Assembly: GCF_001434835.1 (NCBI RefSeq)
Contig: NZ_AZDV01000003.1
Coordinates: 231,654-289,615 of the forward strand
Direction: 5' to 3'
Origin: Levilactobacillus acidifarinae DSM 19394 = JCM 15949
Lineage (GTDB): Bacteria; Bacillota; Bacilli; Lactobacillales; Lactobacillaceae
Length of the DNA: 57,962 bases
Shown here: positions 26,635 through 32,879 of the stretch, one piece after another
Numbering within the stretch: position 1 is the first letter of the stretch
Layout of the letters: every line of letters starts with the position of its first letter
Program-made: the position numbers and the translations under genes
The notes under the pieces: generated by a model
Databases searched by the model: none
What the model was told of the DNA's origin: nothing
What the model saw: only the letters and a program-made list of their open reading frames with translations

Positions 26635-27436
26635 TAATCATCATCCCCTTTAAGTAAGTTGCTCTGCTTTGCCCGGGTGATAATGGCCTGCAGCAAGCTA
26701 TCTTCATCAGAATCGGTAACCTTAGCTGCTGGCAATCGGTCAATCAACTCGCGCATGGCCTTCTGTTTATCATAGAGTTCTACTACTAGGCCATCTCGAC
26801 CCTTGTGAATACTTTTGACCACGGACCAATCAATATCGTCAGATGGTTTGAGATAGATGTCGGTAACGTGGAATTTCACGGGATTGTCGCTGGTATCCAG
26901 GACGGTGCCCGTTTCTGGGTCAGTAGCAATCTCTTTTTGCACGTTGTACTTGATGATGTCACCCAGACTGGAAAATGCCTGTTTGGCGTACTCACGCAAA
27001 ATATCTTCGGACGTCAGAAAAAGGTCGGCCTGTTGTTGTTCCTTCAGGTCGGCCAGTAACTTTTTGACGTTAGCGTTTGCCATCAACCGACTTCCGTTCG
27101 CATGAGCTGTCGCATAATCGGCATTATAGGCCTGTTGATAAGCCCAAGTTGCGTTGTACCGCTGCAAGTAGTAGGTACAGAAGAGTTTCTGTTTATCCGT
27201 TAGCCCACTCGCATTTATCTTGGCAACGGCTGCATCGGCGTTGCGTCGTGACGCATCACTTTTATGTTGCGTTGTTTCGTTTCACTTGGCGGGGCATCCC
27301 CCGACCGCTGCCACTTCTCACGATTCTTCCGCGAGCGCAGTGTTGTCGGCTTAACCCCATACTTATCGGCTAAATCTTTGGCCGTTGCAGTGGACGTTTC
27401 GTAGTCCTTTCTGATTTTCTCCCAATCGACGTCCAT
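26634..27436 (-). pseudogene. Terminase small subunit, split by a -1 frameshift
   Basis: Codons 1-74 from ATG 27436 encode the DNA-binding HTH (WEKIRKDYETSTATAKDLADKYGVKPTTL) and end at TAA 27215. The rest of the protein is in the -1 frame: RRNADAAVAKINASGLTDKQKLFC onward to the end at 26634. The full protein would be about 267 residues, usual for this family, if the frame changed between 27279 and 27215. There is no strong slippery heptamer; the only short run is ATAAAAG. The second part has no proper start codon. Either an indel inactivated the gene, or recoding occurs. This could explain a defective prophage. Confidence 0.65.
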
Positions 27437-27469
27437 TACATATCACCACACCCCATCTAATCCATTAGC

Positions 27470-27727
27470 TTAGGCCTCGTGATTGTACGGAGCCTCAATA
27501 TCAATTCCAGCCATCTGGCAGGCCATGTAAAATGCTTTATCGTCCGCAAAGCCGGCCTTTAATGCTTGATTGTAGGTATACCACGTAACCGTGGTTGCAT
27601 TATTCACGGTTGCATCCATGGTCCCATCATCGATTTCACGTTTCAGGGTCTGAGCGCGAACCGCGTCCTGATTTGCGATTTCACTAATTTTATCGCCATA
27701 TAATTTAACAAACTCATTTTTATTCAT
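27470..27727 (-). CDS. Small phage protein of unknown function
   Basis: An 85-residue acidic protein beside the terminase genes, with a good AAGGGG site. It reads NKNEFVKLYGDKISEIANQD, then TVTWYTYNQALKAGFADDKAFYMACQM. A short helical domain is likely. It could help packaging by position, but no family was recognised. Confidence 0.55.
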   Translation of the reverse strand: MNKNEFVKLYGDKISEIANQDAVRAQTLKREIDDGTMDATVNNATTVTWYTYNQALKAGFADDKAFYMACQMAGIDIEAPYNHEA

Positions 27728-27773
27728 TTGTTTTACCCCTTAGGTGGTTTAATTCGCATTTTTCCAAGTTTCC

Positions 27774-27802
27774 GAAAAAATAAAAGAGCGATTTCTCGCT
27801 CT
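27774..27802 (-). terminator. Intrinsic terminator of the 171-residue membrane gene
   Basis: On the leftward strand AGAGCGA-GAAA-TCGCTCT (perfect 7-bp stem, tetraloop) is followed by TTTTATTTTTT. It begins at the stop codon of the gene ending at 27801. Confidence 0.9.
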
Positions 27803-28316
27803 AATCAATGTCTAGCTTCTTTTGTAATTTTATAATAAACTGATGTCTATACTTATTAATTTCCTTTACAAAGTCTGGATTTCTTTCAGTGATACTCCGA
27901 TGGCTCTTTAGAAATTCCGGAATTTCTACATCAACAATCTCAACGATTTTATTCAAGCATTGTCTTAACTCAACATCATTATCAATAGCTAAGATATCTA
28001 ATGTACATCTTTCTTTTAATTCCACAATACGTTCAGATCTTTTTGGCACGTTATCTAACGCTTGACGTACCATTTCTTTATTACTAGGATTTAGCAGAAA
28101 AAATGTCGCATGAATTGTAGTCTCTAAATCTTGTGCCTGTATTTTGCACTCTTTAATAAATTGCGGAAAAACATCAAATAGATCATTTATTCTTTCCATT
28201 CTTATTTGTTTCGAGAACTCCCTTTTATCCTTGAGAAAATAATTAACTAGGTCAAGTCCCCATTTTAACGTAGCACCCACAACTACTCCGATAAAAGCAA
28301 TCCATGCACCATTCAT
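27801..28316 (-). CDS. Membrane-anchored helical protein, accessory gene
   Basis: A 171-residue protein. The start at 28316 is chosen for its AGGAGG site. Residues 2-20 (GAWIAFIGVVVGATLKWGL) are a transmembrane helix. The rest is polar and helical with many Lys, Glu and Ile residues, and reads like a cytoplasmic coiled domain. It is more A+T-rich than the surrounding late genes, has its own terminator, and a hairpin covers its RBS. These are marks of an independently regulated accessory gene, possibly superinfection exclusion or defence. No family was recognised, so this is inference. Confidence 0.65.
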   Translation of the reverse strand: MNGAWIAFIGVVVGATLKWGLDLVNYFLKDKREFSKQIRMERINDLFDVFPQFIKECKIQAQDLETTIHATFFLLNPSNKEMVRQALDNVPKRSERIVELKERCTLDILAIDNDVELRQCLNKIVEIVDVEIPEFLKSHRSITERNPDFVKEINKYRHQFIIKLQKKLDID

Positions 28317-28322
28317 AAAACA

Positions 28323-28365
28323 GACCTCCTGTATGCTTGATTTACTATTAAGTATACAGAAGGTC
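28323..28365 (-). promoter_or_regulatory. Inverted repeat covering the RBS of the 171-residue gene
   Basis: Arms GACCTTCTGTAT and ATACAGGAGGTC (12 bp, one mismatch) are separated by 19 bases. The 3' arm holds the AGGAGG site. If transcribed, the RBS would be masked; the repeat could also be a protein operator. A TATACT box lies in the left arm, so a start inside the repeat would leave the RBS free. Confidence 0.65.
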
Positions 28366-28402
28366 ATTCAATATGCCCACTTCCAAAAAAGGATTAATTA
28401 AC

Positions 28403-28488
28403 GGAGTGCTCTGGATTTGAACCAGCGCCACGGGATTACCGTGTAACGGCTTAGCAAGCCGCTGCATTACCATTATGCTTGCCACTCC
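28403..28488 (-). tRNA. tRNA-Ser(GCT), phage-encoded
   Basis: The leftward sequence starts GGAGTGG and ends in CACTCC. The anticodon arm is GCGGC-TTGCTAA-GCCGT with anticodon GCT. A long variable arm typical of serine tRNA follows, then T-arm CTGG-TTCAAAT-CCAG. No CCA is encoded. It reads AGC and AGU codons. Confidence 0.88.
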
Positions 28489-28491
28489 AAA

Positions 28492-28554
28492 ACGGGCACT
28501 TTAGAAACAAATTTTAGAGGTGTTTTCACCTCCTCGTTTGGGGGATGTGCCCGT
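28492..28554 (-). other. Stem-enclosed structured element between tRNAs
   Basis: An 8-bp perfect closing stem ACGGGCAC / GTGCCCGT encloses 47 bases that contain a second perfect hairpin, GAGGTG-AAAA-CACCTC. It has no T-arm and is not a tRNA. It may be a processing or stability element, or part of a phage ncRNA. Confidence 0.45.
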
Positions 28555-28569
28555 ACAATCAAGTTTTCT

Positions 28570-28667
28570 GTGCTGAGTAGGAATTAAACCTACTTAATCG
28601 GTGTCAGCGGCAAACCCATCTGGTGCCTTGTCCTGTCCTTGGTTGTACATATTTATTCAGTCAGCAC
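28570..28667 (-). other. tRNA-like element with an enclosed 18-codon ORF
   Basis: Termini GTGCTGA / TCAGCAC pair over 7 bp like an acceptor stem. Next to the 3' arm stands a T-arm-like hairpin GTAGG-TTTAATT-CCTAC (its loop lacks the C of TTC). In between are 67 bases rather than the usual 41, with no clear D- or anticodon arm. They include the frame ATG 28650 to TAA 28594 (MYNQGQDKAPDGFAADTD), which has no clear RBS. It may be a degenerate tRNA or a distinct structured RNA. Confidence 0.4.
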
Positions 28668-28672
28668 ATATA

Positions 28673-28720
28673 ACTGGCAGCGGGATTCGAACCCGCAAAT
28701 CAGCTACCATAGCACCAGCT
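28673..28720 (-). other. Minimal tRNA-like element without anticodon arm
   Basis: A normal T-arm GCGGG-TTCGAAT-CCCGC stands beside a 3' acceptor strand TGCCAGT. The matching 5' strand GCTGGTG (three wobble pairs) is only 16 bases before the T-arm. Between them GCTA-TGG-TAGC forms a short D-arm-like hairpin. There is no room for an anticodon arm. A remnant of a deleted tRNA, or a tRNA mimic. Confidence 0.45.
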
Positions 28721-28792
28721 AGTTTCTCTATTTCTAACAATCCATATCAAGTTTTCTTGGTGGGTATCGACGGGGAGACCATCCCCCATCAA

Positions 28793-28865
28793 CGTGTCTT
28801 GTTGGGCTCGAACCAACGACAACCGGCTTAACAGGCCGACGCTCTACCGACTGAGCTAAAGGCAC
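28793..28865 (-). tRNA. tRNA-Asn(GTT), phage-encoded
   Basis: Cloverleaf with acceptor GTGCCTT / AAGACAC (one C-A mismatch), D-arm AGCTCAGTCGGTAGAGC, anticodon arm TCGGC-CTGTTAA-GCCGG (anticodon GTT), and T-arm TTGG-TTCGAGC-CCAA. No CCA is encoded. Confidence 0.9.
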
Positions 28866-28989
28866 ACATTACGCCTCCTCTAAACTTAACTTGGAGGCAC
28901 CTGGCACCATCTAATAACGGCTAGCACGCATCACGGTTGTACCACCGGCGGGATCATTACGTTTCCCACTATCCGGCCAGAGTTTTCAT

Positions 28990-29020
28990 TGTTAGAGTTG
29001 GGTACTTAACTCTTCTAACA
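28990..29020 (-). other. Hairpin between tRNA-Lys and tRNA-Asn
   Basis: On the leftward strand TGTTAG-(AAG)-AGTT pairs with AACT-CTAACA, 10 bp with a 3-base bulge and an 8-base loop. There is no T-run, so it is more likely a processing or stability hairpin than a terminator. The surrounding 28866-29032 holds only micro-ORFs (for instance three that overlap by stop-start codons at about 28870-28960) and no tRNA. Confidence 0.4.
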
Positions 29021-29032
29021 ATCGGCGTGCAA

Positions 29033-29105
29033 TGGATCTTACTGGGTTCGAACCAGTGACTCCCGGATTAAAAGTCCGGTGCTCTACCAACTGGGCTAAA
29101 GATCC
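29033..29105 (-). tRNA. tRNA-Lys(TTT), phage-encoded
   Basis: A perfect cloverleaf: acceptor GGATCTT / AAGATCC, D-arm AGCCCAGTTGGTAGAGC, anticodon arm CCGGA-CTTTTAA-TCCGG (anticodon TTT), T-arm CTGG-TTCGAAC-CCAG, discriminator A. No CCA is encoded. Confidence 0.96.
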
Positions 29106-29178
29106 AGAGAAGCATTCCGCATTGGTTTGCGTGGCTCGCTTAAATCCTAGAAATATTATGCTACAGACTCGCCAACGC

Positions 29179-29325
29179 CTACATATCAGGAGCTACCCGA
29201 TATGCTGTTGACGTCTTACATGGTCCGGGCCGGTACGATGACCGCCAACTTTCAGGAATTGTAGGCATATTTGTATCCATATTTTGGATTTTCTGTATGC
29301 GTAGATTATCCCTACTCGTACCCAT
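29179..29325 (-). CDS. Possible 48-residue phage peptide within the tRNA cluster
   Basis: A 49-codon frame with ATG at 29325 and AAGGA 6 bases upstream. It encodes MGTSRDNLRIQKIQN then MPTIPESWRSSYRPGPCKTS. No family is known. It lies between tRNA-Lys and the small membrane protein gene. The good RBS and natural composition support it moderately. The stretch from 29106 to 29178 holds no gene; GCGTTGG / CCAATGC at its ends could pair over 7 bp. Confidence 0.4.
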   Translation of the reverse strand: MGTSRDNLRIQKIQNMDTNMPTIPESWRSSYRPGPCKTSTAYRVAPDM

Positions 29326-29358
29326 CTAAGTCCTTATACCCGGCGTTACCCGGTTCAA

Positions 29359-29535
29359 CTACGAAACACTCTTAGTGGCATCCCCCGTTGGTTCTGATGG
29401 TCGCCAAACCACCATTATGCTGAGGACGATTATTACCGTTATGAGTGCGGACCCGACAGTGCATTTTTCTGCCGATTTGCTACCTTCAATGACACGCGCA
29501 GCCCTTTCTTTCAGACTAGCCGACCGAATCGGCAT
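29359..29535 (-). CDS. Small single-pass membrane protein
   Basis: A 58-residue frame, ATG at 29535. Residues 1-24 are polar and basic (MPIRSASLKERAARVIEGSK); residues 29-43 are strongly hydrophobic (SALITVIIVLSIMVV) and followed by a polar C-terminus. Its RBS is weak and preceded by a perfect hairpin at 29542-29563. The pattern is typical of small phage membrane proteins, but no function can be named. It is not a holin by position alone. Confidence 0.5.
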   Translation of the reverse strand: MPIRSASLKERAARVIEGSKSAEKCTVGSALITVIIVLSIMVVWRPSEPTGDATKSVS

Positions 29536-29541
29536 TTGTAA

Positions 29542-29563
29542 TCCATCAGGTATCCTTGATGGA
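29542..29563 (-). promoter_or_regulatory. Perfect hairpin just before the 58-residue membrane ORF
   Basis: TCCATCA-AGGATACC-TGATGGA: a 7-bp stem with an 8-base loop ends 6 bases before the ATG at 29535. The loop has AGGA. It may limit translation of the ORF or act as a processing site. Confidence 0.4.
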
Positions 29564-29658
29564 CGGCATAGCGACTAACAGCCACCAGCGTGGGCGGGAT
29601 TAACCATCCCTTATACACCAGCTTGAATGCTAGGCAGTTTCTGACTTACCCGGGTCAA

Positions 29659-29707
29659 TGACGAGAGGTGGACTTGAACCACCAGCAAAGCCTGTCTTCG
29701 TCTCGTC
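29659..29707 (-). other. Minimal tRNA-like element without anticodon arm (first in transcript)
   Basis: The 49-base element has a perfect acceptor stem GACGAGA / TCTCGTC with discriminator A, and a normal T-arm GGTGG-TTCAAGT-CCACC. Only 17 bases (CGAAGACAGGCTTTGCT) lie between the 5' acceptor strand and the T-arm; just a 3-bp hairpin fits there. The mid-region of a tRNA is missing although both preserved arms are perfect. It lies closest to the late promoter. Confidence 0.5.
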
Positions 29708-29748
29708 GCCAACTAACAAAGGCGTGTTTTAATCCTTGGCACACTACT

Positions 29749-29802
29749 AATATAACCCCATTTTTCAGTTAAAAAGTTCGGTCAAAGTACGCTAAAAGTT
29801 CG
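29749..29802 (-). promoter_or_regulatory. Likely late promoter with three 11-bp tandem repeats
   Basis: On the leftward strand CGAACTTTTAG, CGTACTTTGAC and CGAACTTTTTA follow each other without gap (29802-29770). A TATATT -10 box is at 29754-29749, so the last repeat lies at the -35 position. The array begins 5 bases after the ArpU-type regulator's stop codon. An AACTGAAAAA direct repeat flanks it on both sides. The layout fits an activator-dependent late promoter with one binding unit per helix turn. Confidence 0.65.
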
Positions 29803-29806
29803 TTTT

Positions 29807-30253
29807 TCAGTTCCATTCAAGAAACCCATCAAAGTTAAGATCAGGTGCGCTAATTCCCCGTTTGGCAAGTCGTCCTAGGAAAGCGTAGTAGAACTCCATC
29901 ATGGCCGCCGTCTTCCGCTCGGAGTACCGGGTATGCTGATAATGAATGATTCGGCGAATCTTTGCCTCCCGTTCATCCATTACCAATGAGCGCCATACAA
30001 TCGCGCAGCTAATACTGGTAATGTTATTGAGTGCCTCCATCGTGCAATCCACAATAACCTGCTGATCGGCTTGCTTGGATAGGTCACTATCAAAGTCCCC
30101 ATTTACACCCGGGGCTTTCGGCATTCCATCATACTGTGGTGACCGTAGCGCCGATATTTTCTTACCGGACAGCAGCACTAGTCGCTGGAAGTCCTGACGG
30201 AAATACCGCTTAACGTCGTGCTTAATCTCTTTTGAACCCCTTGGTTTAGCCAT
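29807..30253 (-). CDS. ArpU family late transcription regulator
   Basis: A 148-residue protein from ATG 30253 (a GTG at 30277 with the overlapping GGAGGG is an alternative, 156 residues). The sequence has KRYFRQDFQRLVLLSGKKISALRSPQYDGMP and a C-terminal helix-rich part HYQHTRYSERKTAAMMEFYYAFLGRLA, a pattern shared by ArpU or LtrC-type phage regulators at the end of early operons. It is expected to turn on late genes. Repeats just behind its stop codon are the likely target. Confidence 0.8.
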   Translation of the reverse strand: MAKPRGSKEIKHDVKRYFRQDFQRLVLLSGKKISALRSPQYDGMPKAPGVNGDFDSDLSKQADQQVIVDCTMEALNNITSISCAIVWRSLVMDEREAKIRRIIHYQHTRYSERKTAAMMEFYYAFLGRLAKRGISAPDLNFDGFLEWN

Positions 30254-30305
30254 CAATTCAGTTTGTACGCCCTCCACGTTGATCCAACTCCTTCACTGCC
30301 TGTGG

Positions 30306-30367
30306 TATAATTAGTTGCTGAATTAATTATGTCGTGAGGAAGCTGTCCATGCGTGGGCGGCTTTTTT
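30306..30367 (+). promoter_or_regulatory. Rightward -10 box and terminator; possible small transcript
   Basis: On the plus strand a perfect TATAAT (30306-30311) is followed 31 bases later by the stem GCTGTCC-ATGCGT-GGGCGGC and TTTTTT (30342-30367). A transcript of about 50 bases would point against the leftward operon. No clear -35 was found. The terminator's T-run works only rightward. Confidence 0.4.
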
Positions 30368-30369
30368 CT

Positions 30370-30795
30370 TTAAGAAACGAACTTCTCAAAGTCGTCCAGT
30401 GATCCTCCGTCGAAGTCTAAGCGTCTGCCATCAGTTAAATAAACAACGATACCGCCTTCGGAACCCCTATCTTGAACAGAAGTAATACTATTCAGGGGGA
30501 TTAACGCTTTATCTATACGAGCCCACTTAGGCTCATTTACTCGCCATTTGGCTACGTCCTTGTCAGCTCGTCGATAGTTTTTCTTAAACTCATCTTCATC
30601 AACCACGTACCGATCTCCATCACTATACGTAATAATCCAGTCGCCACTCTTTAGGCGAACTAATCCCATATGAGTATTGATGTAGTAATCCGGGTCTAAA
30701 TCCTTTTTAGTGATGCCATACTTCTGGAAGGCTTTAGTGTCAGATACCCCACCAAACTGTTCCGCCTCAACTTTTATTCGTTTAACGTACTCCAT
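30370..30795 (-). CDS. Phage protein of unknown function
   Basis: A 141-residue protein, started at ATG 30795 with GGGAGGG 7 bases upstream; the start overlaps the stop of the previous gene. Residues 30-80 are strand-rich around YYINTHMGLVRLKSGDWIITYSDGDRYVVDEDEF, which resembles small phage proteins of the PGDYG kind. The C-terminal part, VVYLTDGRRLDFDGG, is also beta-rich. The function is unknown. Confidence 0.6.
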   Translation of the reverse strand: MEYVKRIKVEAEQFGGVSDTKAFQKYGITKKDLDPDYYINTHMGLVRLKSGDWIITYSDGDRYVVDEDEFKKNYRRADKDVAKWRVNEPKWARIDKALIPLNSITSVQDRGSEGGIVVYLTDGRRLDFDGGSLDDFEKFVS

Positions 30796-31346
30796 TACTT
30801 TGGCCCTCCCCACTTTCCAGAAAACCAACTGCCGATTTTACTAGCAGCTCGCTTAAAAATACCTGGCTTATAAACTGACGCTTTCTCATGAGGGATTGCT
30901 TCCGGTGTTGGTGCAACCTGGGGATCCTCTATCGTTTTCTTTATCATTGATTCAAGGACTTCATCTTGCAATACCCGTAATCGCTCAATCTCTTTATACT
31001 GTTCGAGTGCGTACGCGGCCAATTCATGGTATTTACGACCCTCACTACTCATTTCCTGTTTTCTTAGCCGTTCTACGCGACGCCATCTGTTATTCATTTC
31101 ACCCTCCAAATTCGCAATACGTGTGTCTATCATTTGAACATGCCCAATCATCTTATTAACCTGCATTATCATCAATGGCAATTGATCATCTAGAGTGAGT
31201 TGCAGACGGCCACGCTCATCTATACGCTCAAATAAGTCTTCAATTAGTTGAGAAATGTTTTCACGCTCAATTTTAAGGAGTTCGATTTCACTTCTATTTA
31301 TCTTCGCGTTTGCCTTTCCACAAGTCCAAGTCGTAATCTGGCTCAT
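30795..31346 (-). CDS. Coiled-coil phage protein of unknown function
   Basis: A 183-residue protein, started at ATG 31346. Residues 15-120 are highly charged and helical (ELLKIERENISQLIEDLFERIDE, RWRRVERLRKQE), as in a coiled coil. The C-terminus is basic and ends in IGSWFSGKWGGPK, perhaps an amphipathic membrane or DNA contact. The start overlaps the previous gene by 53 bases, a tight arrangement. Confidence 0.55.
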   Translation of the reverse strand: MSQITTWTCGKANAKINRSEIELLKIERENISQLIEDLFERIDERGRLQLTLDDQLPLMIMQVNKMIGHVQMIDTRIANLEGEMNNRWRRVERLRKQEMSSEGRKYHELAAYALEQYKEIERLRVLQDEVLESMIKKTIEDPQVAPTPEAIPHEKASVYKPGIFKRAASKIGSWFSGKWGGPK

Positions 31347-31575
31347 CTCGCTTTCCCCACAAAGTATGTGAATACTCAGCAATTGCTTGGGCTAACTCTG
31401 CCGGTACAAAGTTAGCCCAAGAACCAGACGACCAAATTGTGTAGTGATCAGGATCATTGCGATCAATTAAAGCCTTTAAATCACTATCCTGATTAATAAC
31501 CATGATTGCGTTAGGGGTAACTCTGGTTTTGAGCCCATTTTGCTCCGCAATCCGTGCTAATTCTTTATATTTCAT
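31294..31575 (-). CDS. Small phage protein of unknown function
   Basis: A 93-residue protein. It reads KYKELARIAEQNGLKTRVTP and HYTIWSSGSWANFVPAELAQAIAEYSHT. A GGAGG site precedes it. No family was recognised. It sits in an operon of small early genes, 9 bases after the nucleotidyltransferase. Confidence 0.55.
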   Translation of the reverse strand: MKYKELARIAEQNGLKTRVTPNAIMVINQDSDLKALIDRNDPDHYTIWSSGSWANFVPAELAQAIAEYSHTLWGKRDEPDYDLDLWKGKREDK

Positions 31576-31584
31576 GTCGCCCTC

Positions 31585-32649
31585 CTAATTTAATTTTCTC
31601 CCACACATTGGACAAAAGTTAATGTCTAACGTAGGCGTATCCAATGCATCAATGTAAATTTGTGCTGAATCAGGATCAATACTAACTTCGGGATATCCAT
31701 ACCCATCGTGTGGTAGTCTCTGCCCAACTTGAAGTTCATAATTCCACTCAGGTTCGTTCCCTTCGTCTATGTGACAATAAGGGCAATCCTTCTGGCCTTG
31801 GAATTTCTTTTTGTGAGCATCGATAGCTGCTTGGGGAGATAAATCTACCATTACCTTAGCAAACGAAGGGCCACCTACATCTACCACAGTTGCAAGCTGT
31901 CCATTAAACAGTACAAACTGTCCAATTTGAAGCTGATCTACTACTTCAGGATTATCACTGCTTCTAATCCCATCTAGGGTAACGATTCCATCCCAGTAAT
32001 CATCATGCCTTGATGTTCCAGAGTTCTTCAAATTCAATTTAATCCCCCTATCTGAATTCGTCCAGCTTTTTATTCTCAAAGCCGCATCGCGTGCATCCGG
32101 GTCACTGTAATTAACAACGTCCTCAAGCGTGCCGTGTGCGAAGTTAGCCATAAAATAACTGTAGGACTTGTTGAATTGAATCATATCTTTCCCAAGGCTT
32201 CCGTTGCCTTCATACTTTTTTCCCACAGCAACTCTTTTCCGAATTTGCAACATTTGCCCCAGACATGCGCCTTCCCAGCCTTTAGGATTGAGAAGCGGTA
32301 AGTTATCACGACTGGTCATTAACCAAGTGCTGATTGGTAAATAGATGTCGGAACAATAAAGTGGGTCTCGATAGAGAAGTTCGATAACGTTTGGGTTAGC
32401 CTTAAACATCAGGTTAAGGAAATGAAATAGGTCCATCATTTTAAAATCGACATCCCCAGTTTCCTGGGTAGCCCGCCGTCGATTAAAAATCAGATCATCA
32501 AATCGTGGGAAGGTAATCACGTAATAATCTACATCGGAATCCTTTGTAGCTAGATTATTTAGGTGGCTTCCCGTTAAATAGACCGCGATAATTGTGTCGC
32601 TCGTTTTCCCCATGAGATACTCCCACGTCTTTATTGGCAAATAATTCAT
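31585..32649 (-). CDS. Nucleotidyltransferase domain protein with C-terminal zinc ribbon
   Basis: A 354-residue protein, start ATG 32649 (GGAGGG 7 bases upstream). Residues 20-45 have the polymerase-beta-like active site IAVYLTGSHLNNLATKDSDVDYYVI, with the GS and D-x-D pairs in place, as in RlaP/YcgL-type nucleotidyltransferases. Residues 60-190 fit the helical part of this class. The C-terminal 80 residues carry CPYCH and CPMCGRKL, a zinc ribbon not usual in the core family. Substrate unknown; it might act on tRNA, an antibiotic-like small molecule or a protein. Confidence 0.75.
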   Translation of the reverse strand: MNYLPIKTWEYLMGKTSDTIIAVYLTGSHLNNLATKDSDVDYYVITFPRFDDLIFNRRRATQETGDVDFKMMDLFHFLNLMFKANPNVIELLYRDPLYCSDIYLPISTWLMTSRDNLPLLNPKGWEGACLGQMLQIRKRVAVGKKYEGNGSLGKDMIQFNKSYSYFMANFAHGTLEDVVNYSDPDARDAALRIKSWTNSDRGIKLNLKNSGTSRHDDYWDGIVTLDGIRSSDNPEVVDQLQIGQFVLFNGQLATVVDVGGPSFAKVMVDLSPQAAIDAHKKKFQGQKDCPYCHIDEGNEPEWNYELQVGQRLPHDGYGYPEVSIDPDSAQIYIDALDTPTLDINFCPMCGRKLN

Positions 32650-32879
32650 AATTCTTCCCTCCAAACACAAACAACCGAGTAATGATGGCAGCAGTCGCGG
32701 TTCACGATGATGCAACGTTCCTTGGCCTCACGCAACGTTTGATGCAACGTTGCACCAAACTGGCCTTTCGTCCACCCTGGCTGTGTTGCCGTGAATACCT
32801 CCTCATCCCCAATAGTGCCTCTCTCATAGTTACAGTCATCAACCACCGCGACGGCGTACCCAACTGGTGTCTTGATCAT
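32646..32879 (-). CDS. Small phage protein of unknown function
   Basis: A 77-residue protein whose stop overlaps the nucleotidyltransferase start. The sequence contains KTPVGYAVAVVDDCNYERGTIG and CIIVNRDCCHHYSVVCVW, with several Cys and His residues late in the protein. No known family. Overlapping ends with both neighbours support expression. Confidence 0.5.
   Translation of the reverse strand: MIKTPVGYAVAVVDDCNYERGTIGDEEVFTATQPGWTKGQFGATLHQTLREAKERCIIVNRDCCHHYSVVCVWREEL

Noticed and set aside
27215..27285. Programmed -1 frameshift in the terminase small subunit
   Set aside because: No proper X XXY YYZ heptamer in the allowed window and no clear stem-loop; kept as a frame break instead.
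28700..28789. 29-codon ORF after tRNA-Asn
   Set aside because: No RBS, and it overlaps the tRNA-like element at 28673-28720.
28866..28960. Chain of three micro-ORFs with overlapping stop-start codons
   Set aside because: Only 6-13 codons each, no RBS except by chance; too weak to call as genes.
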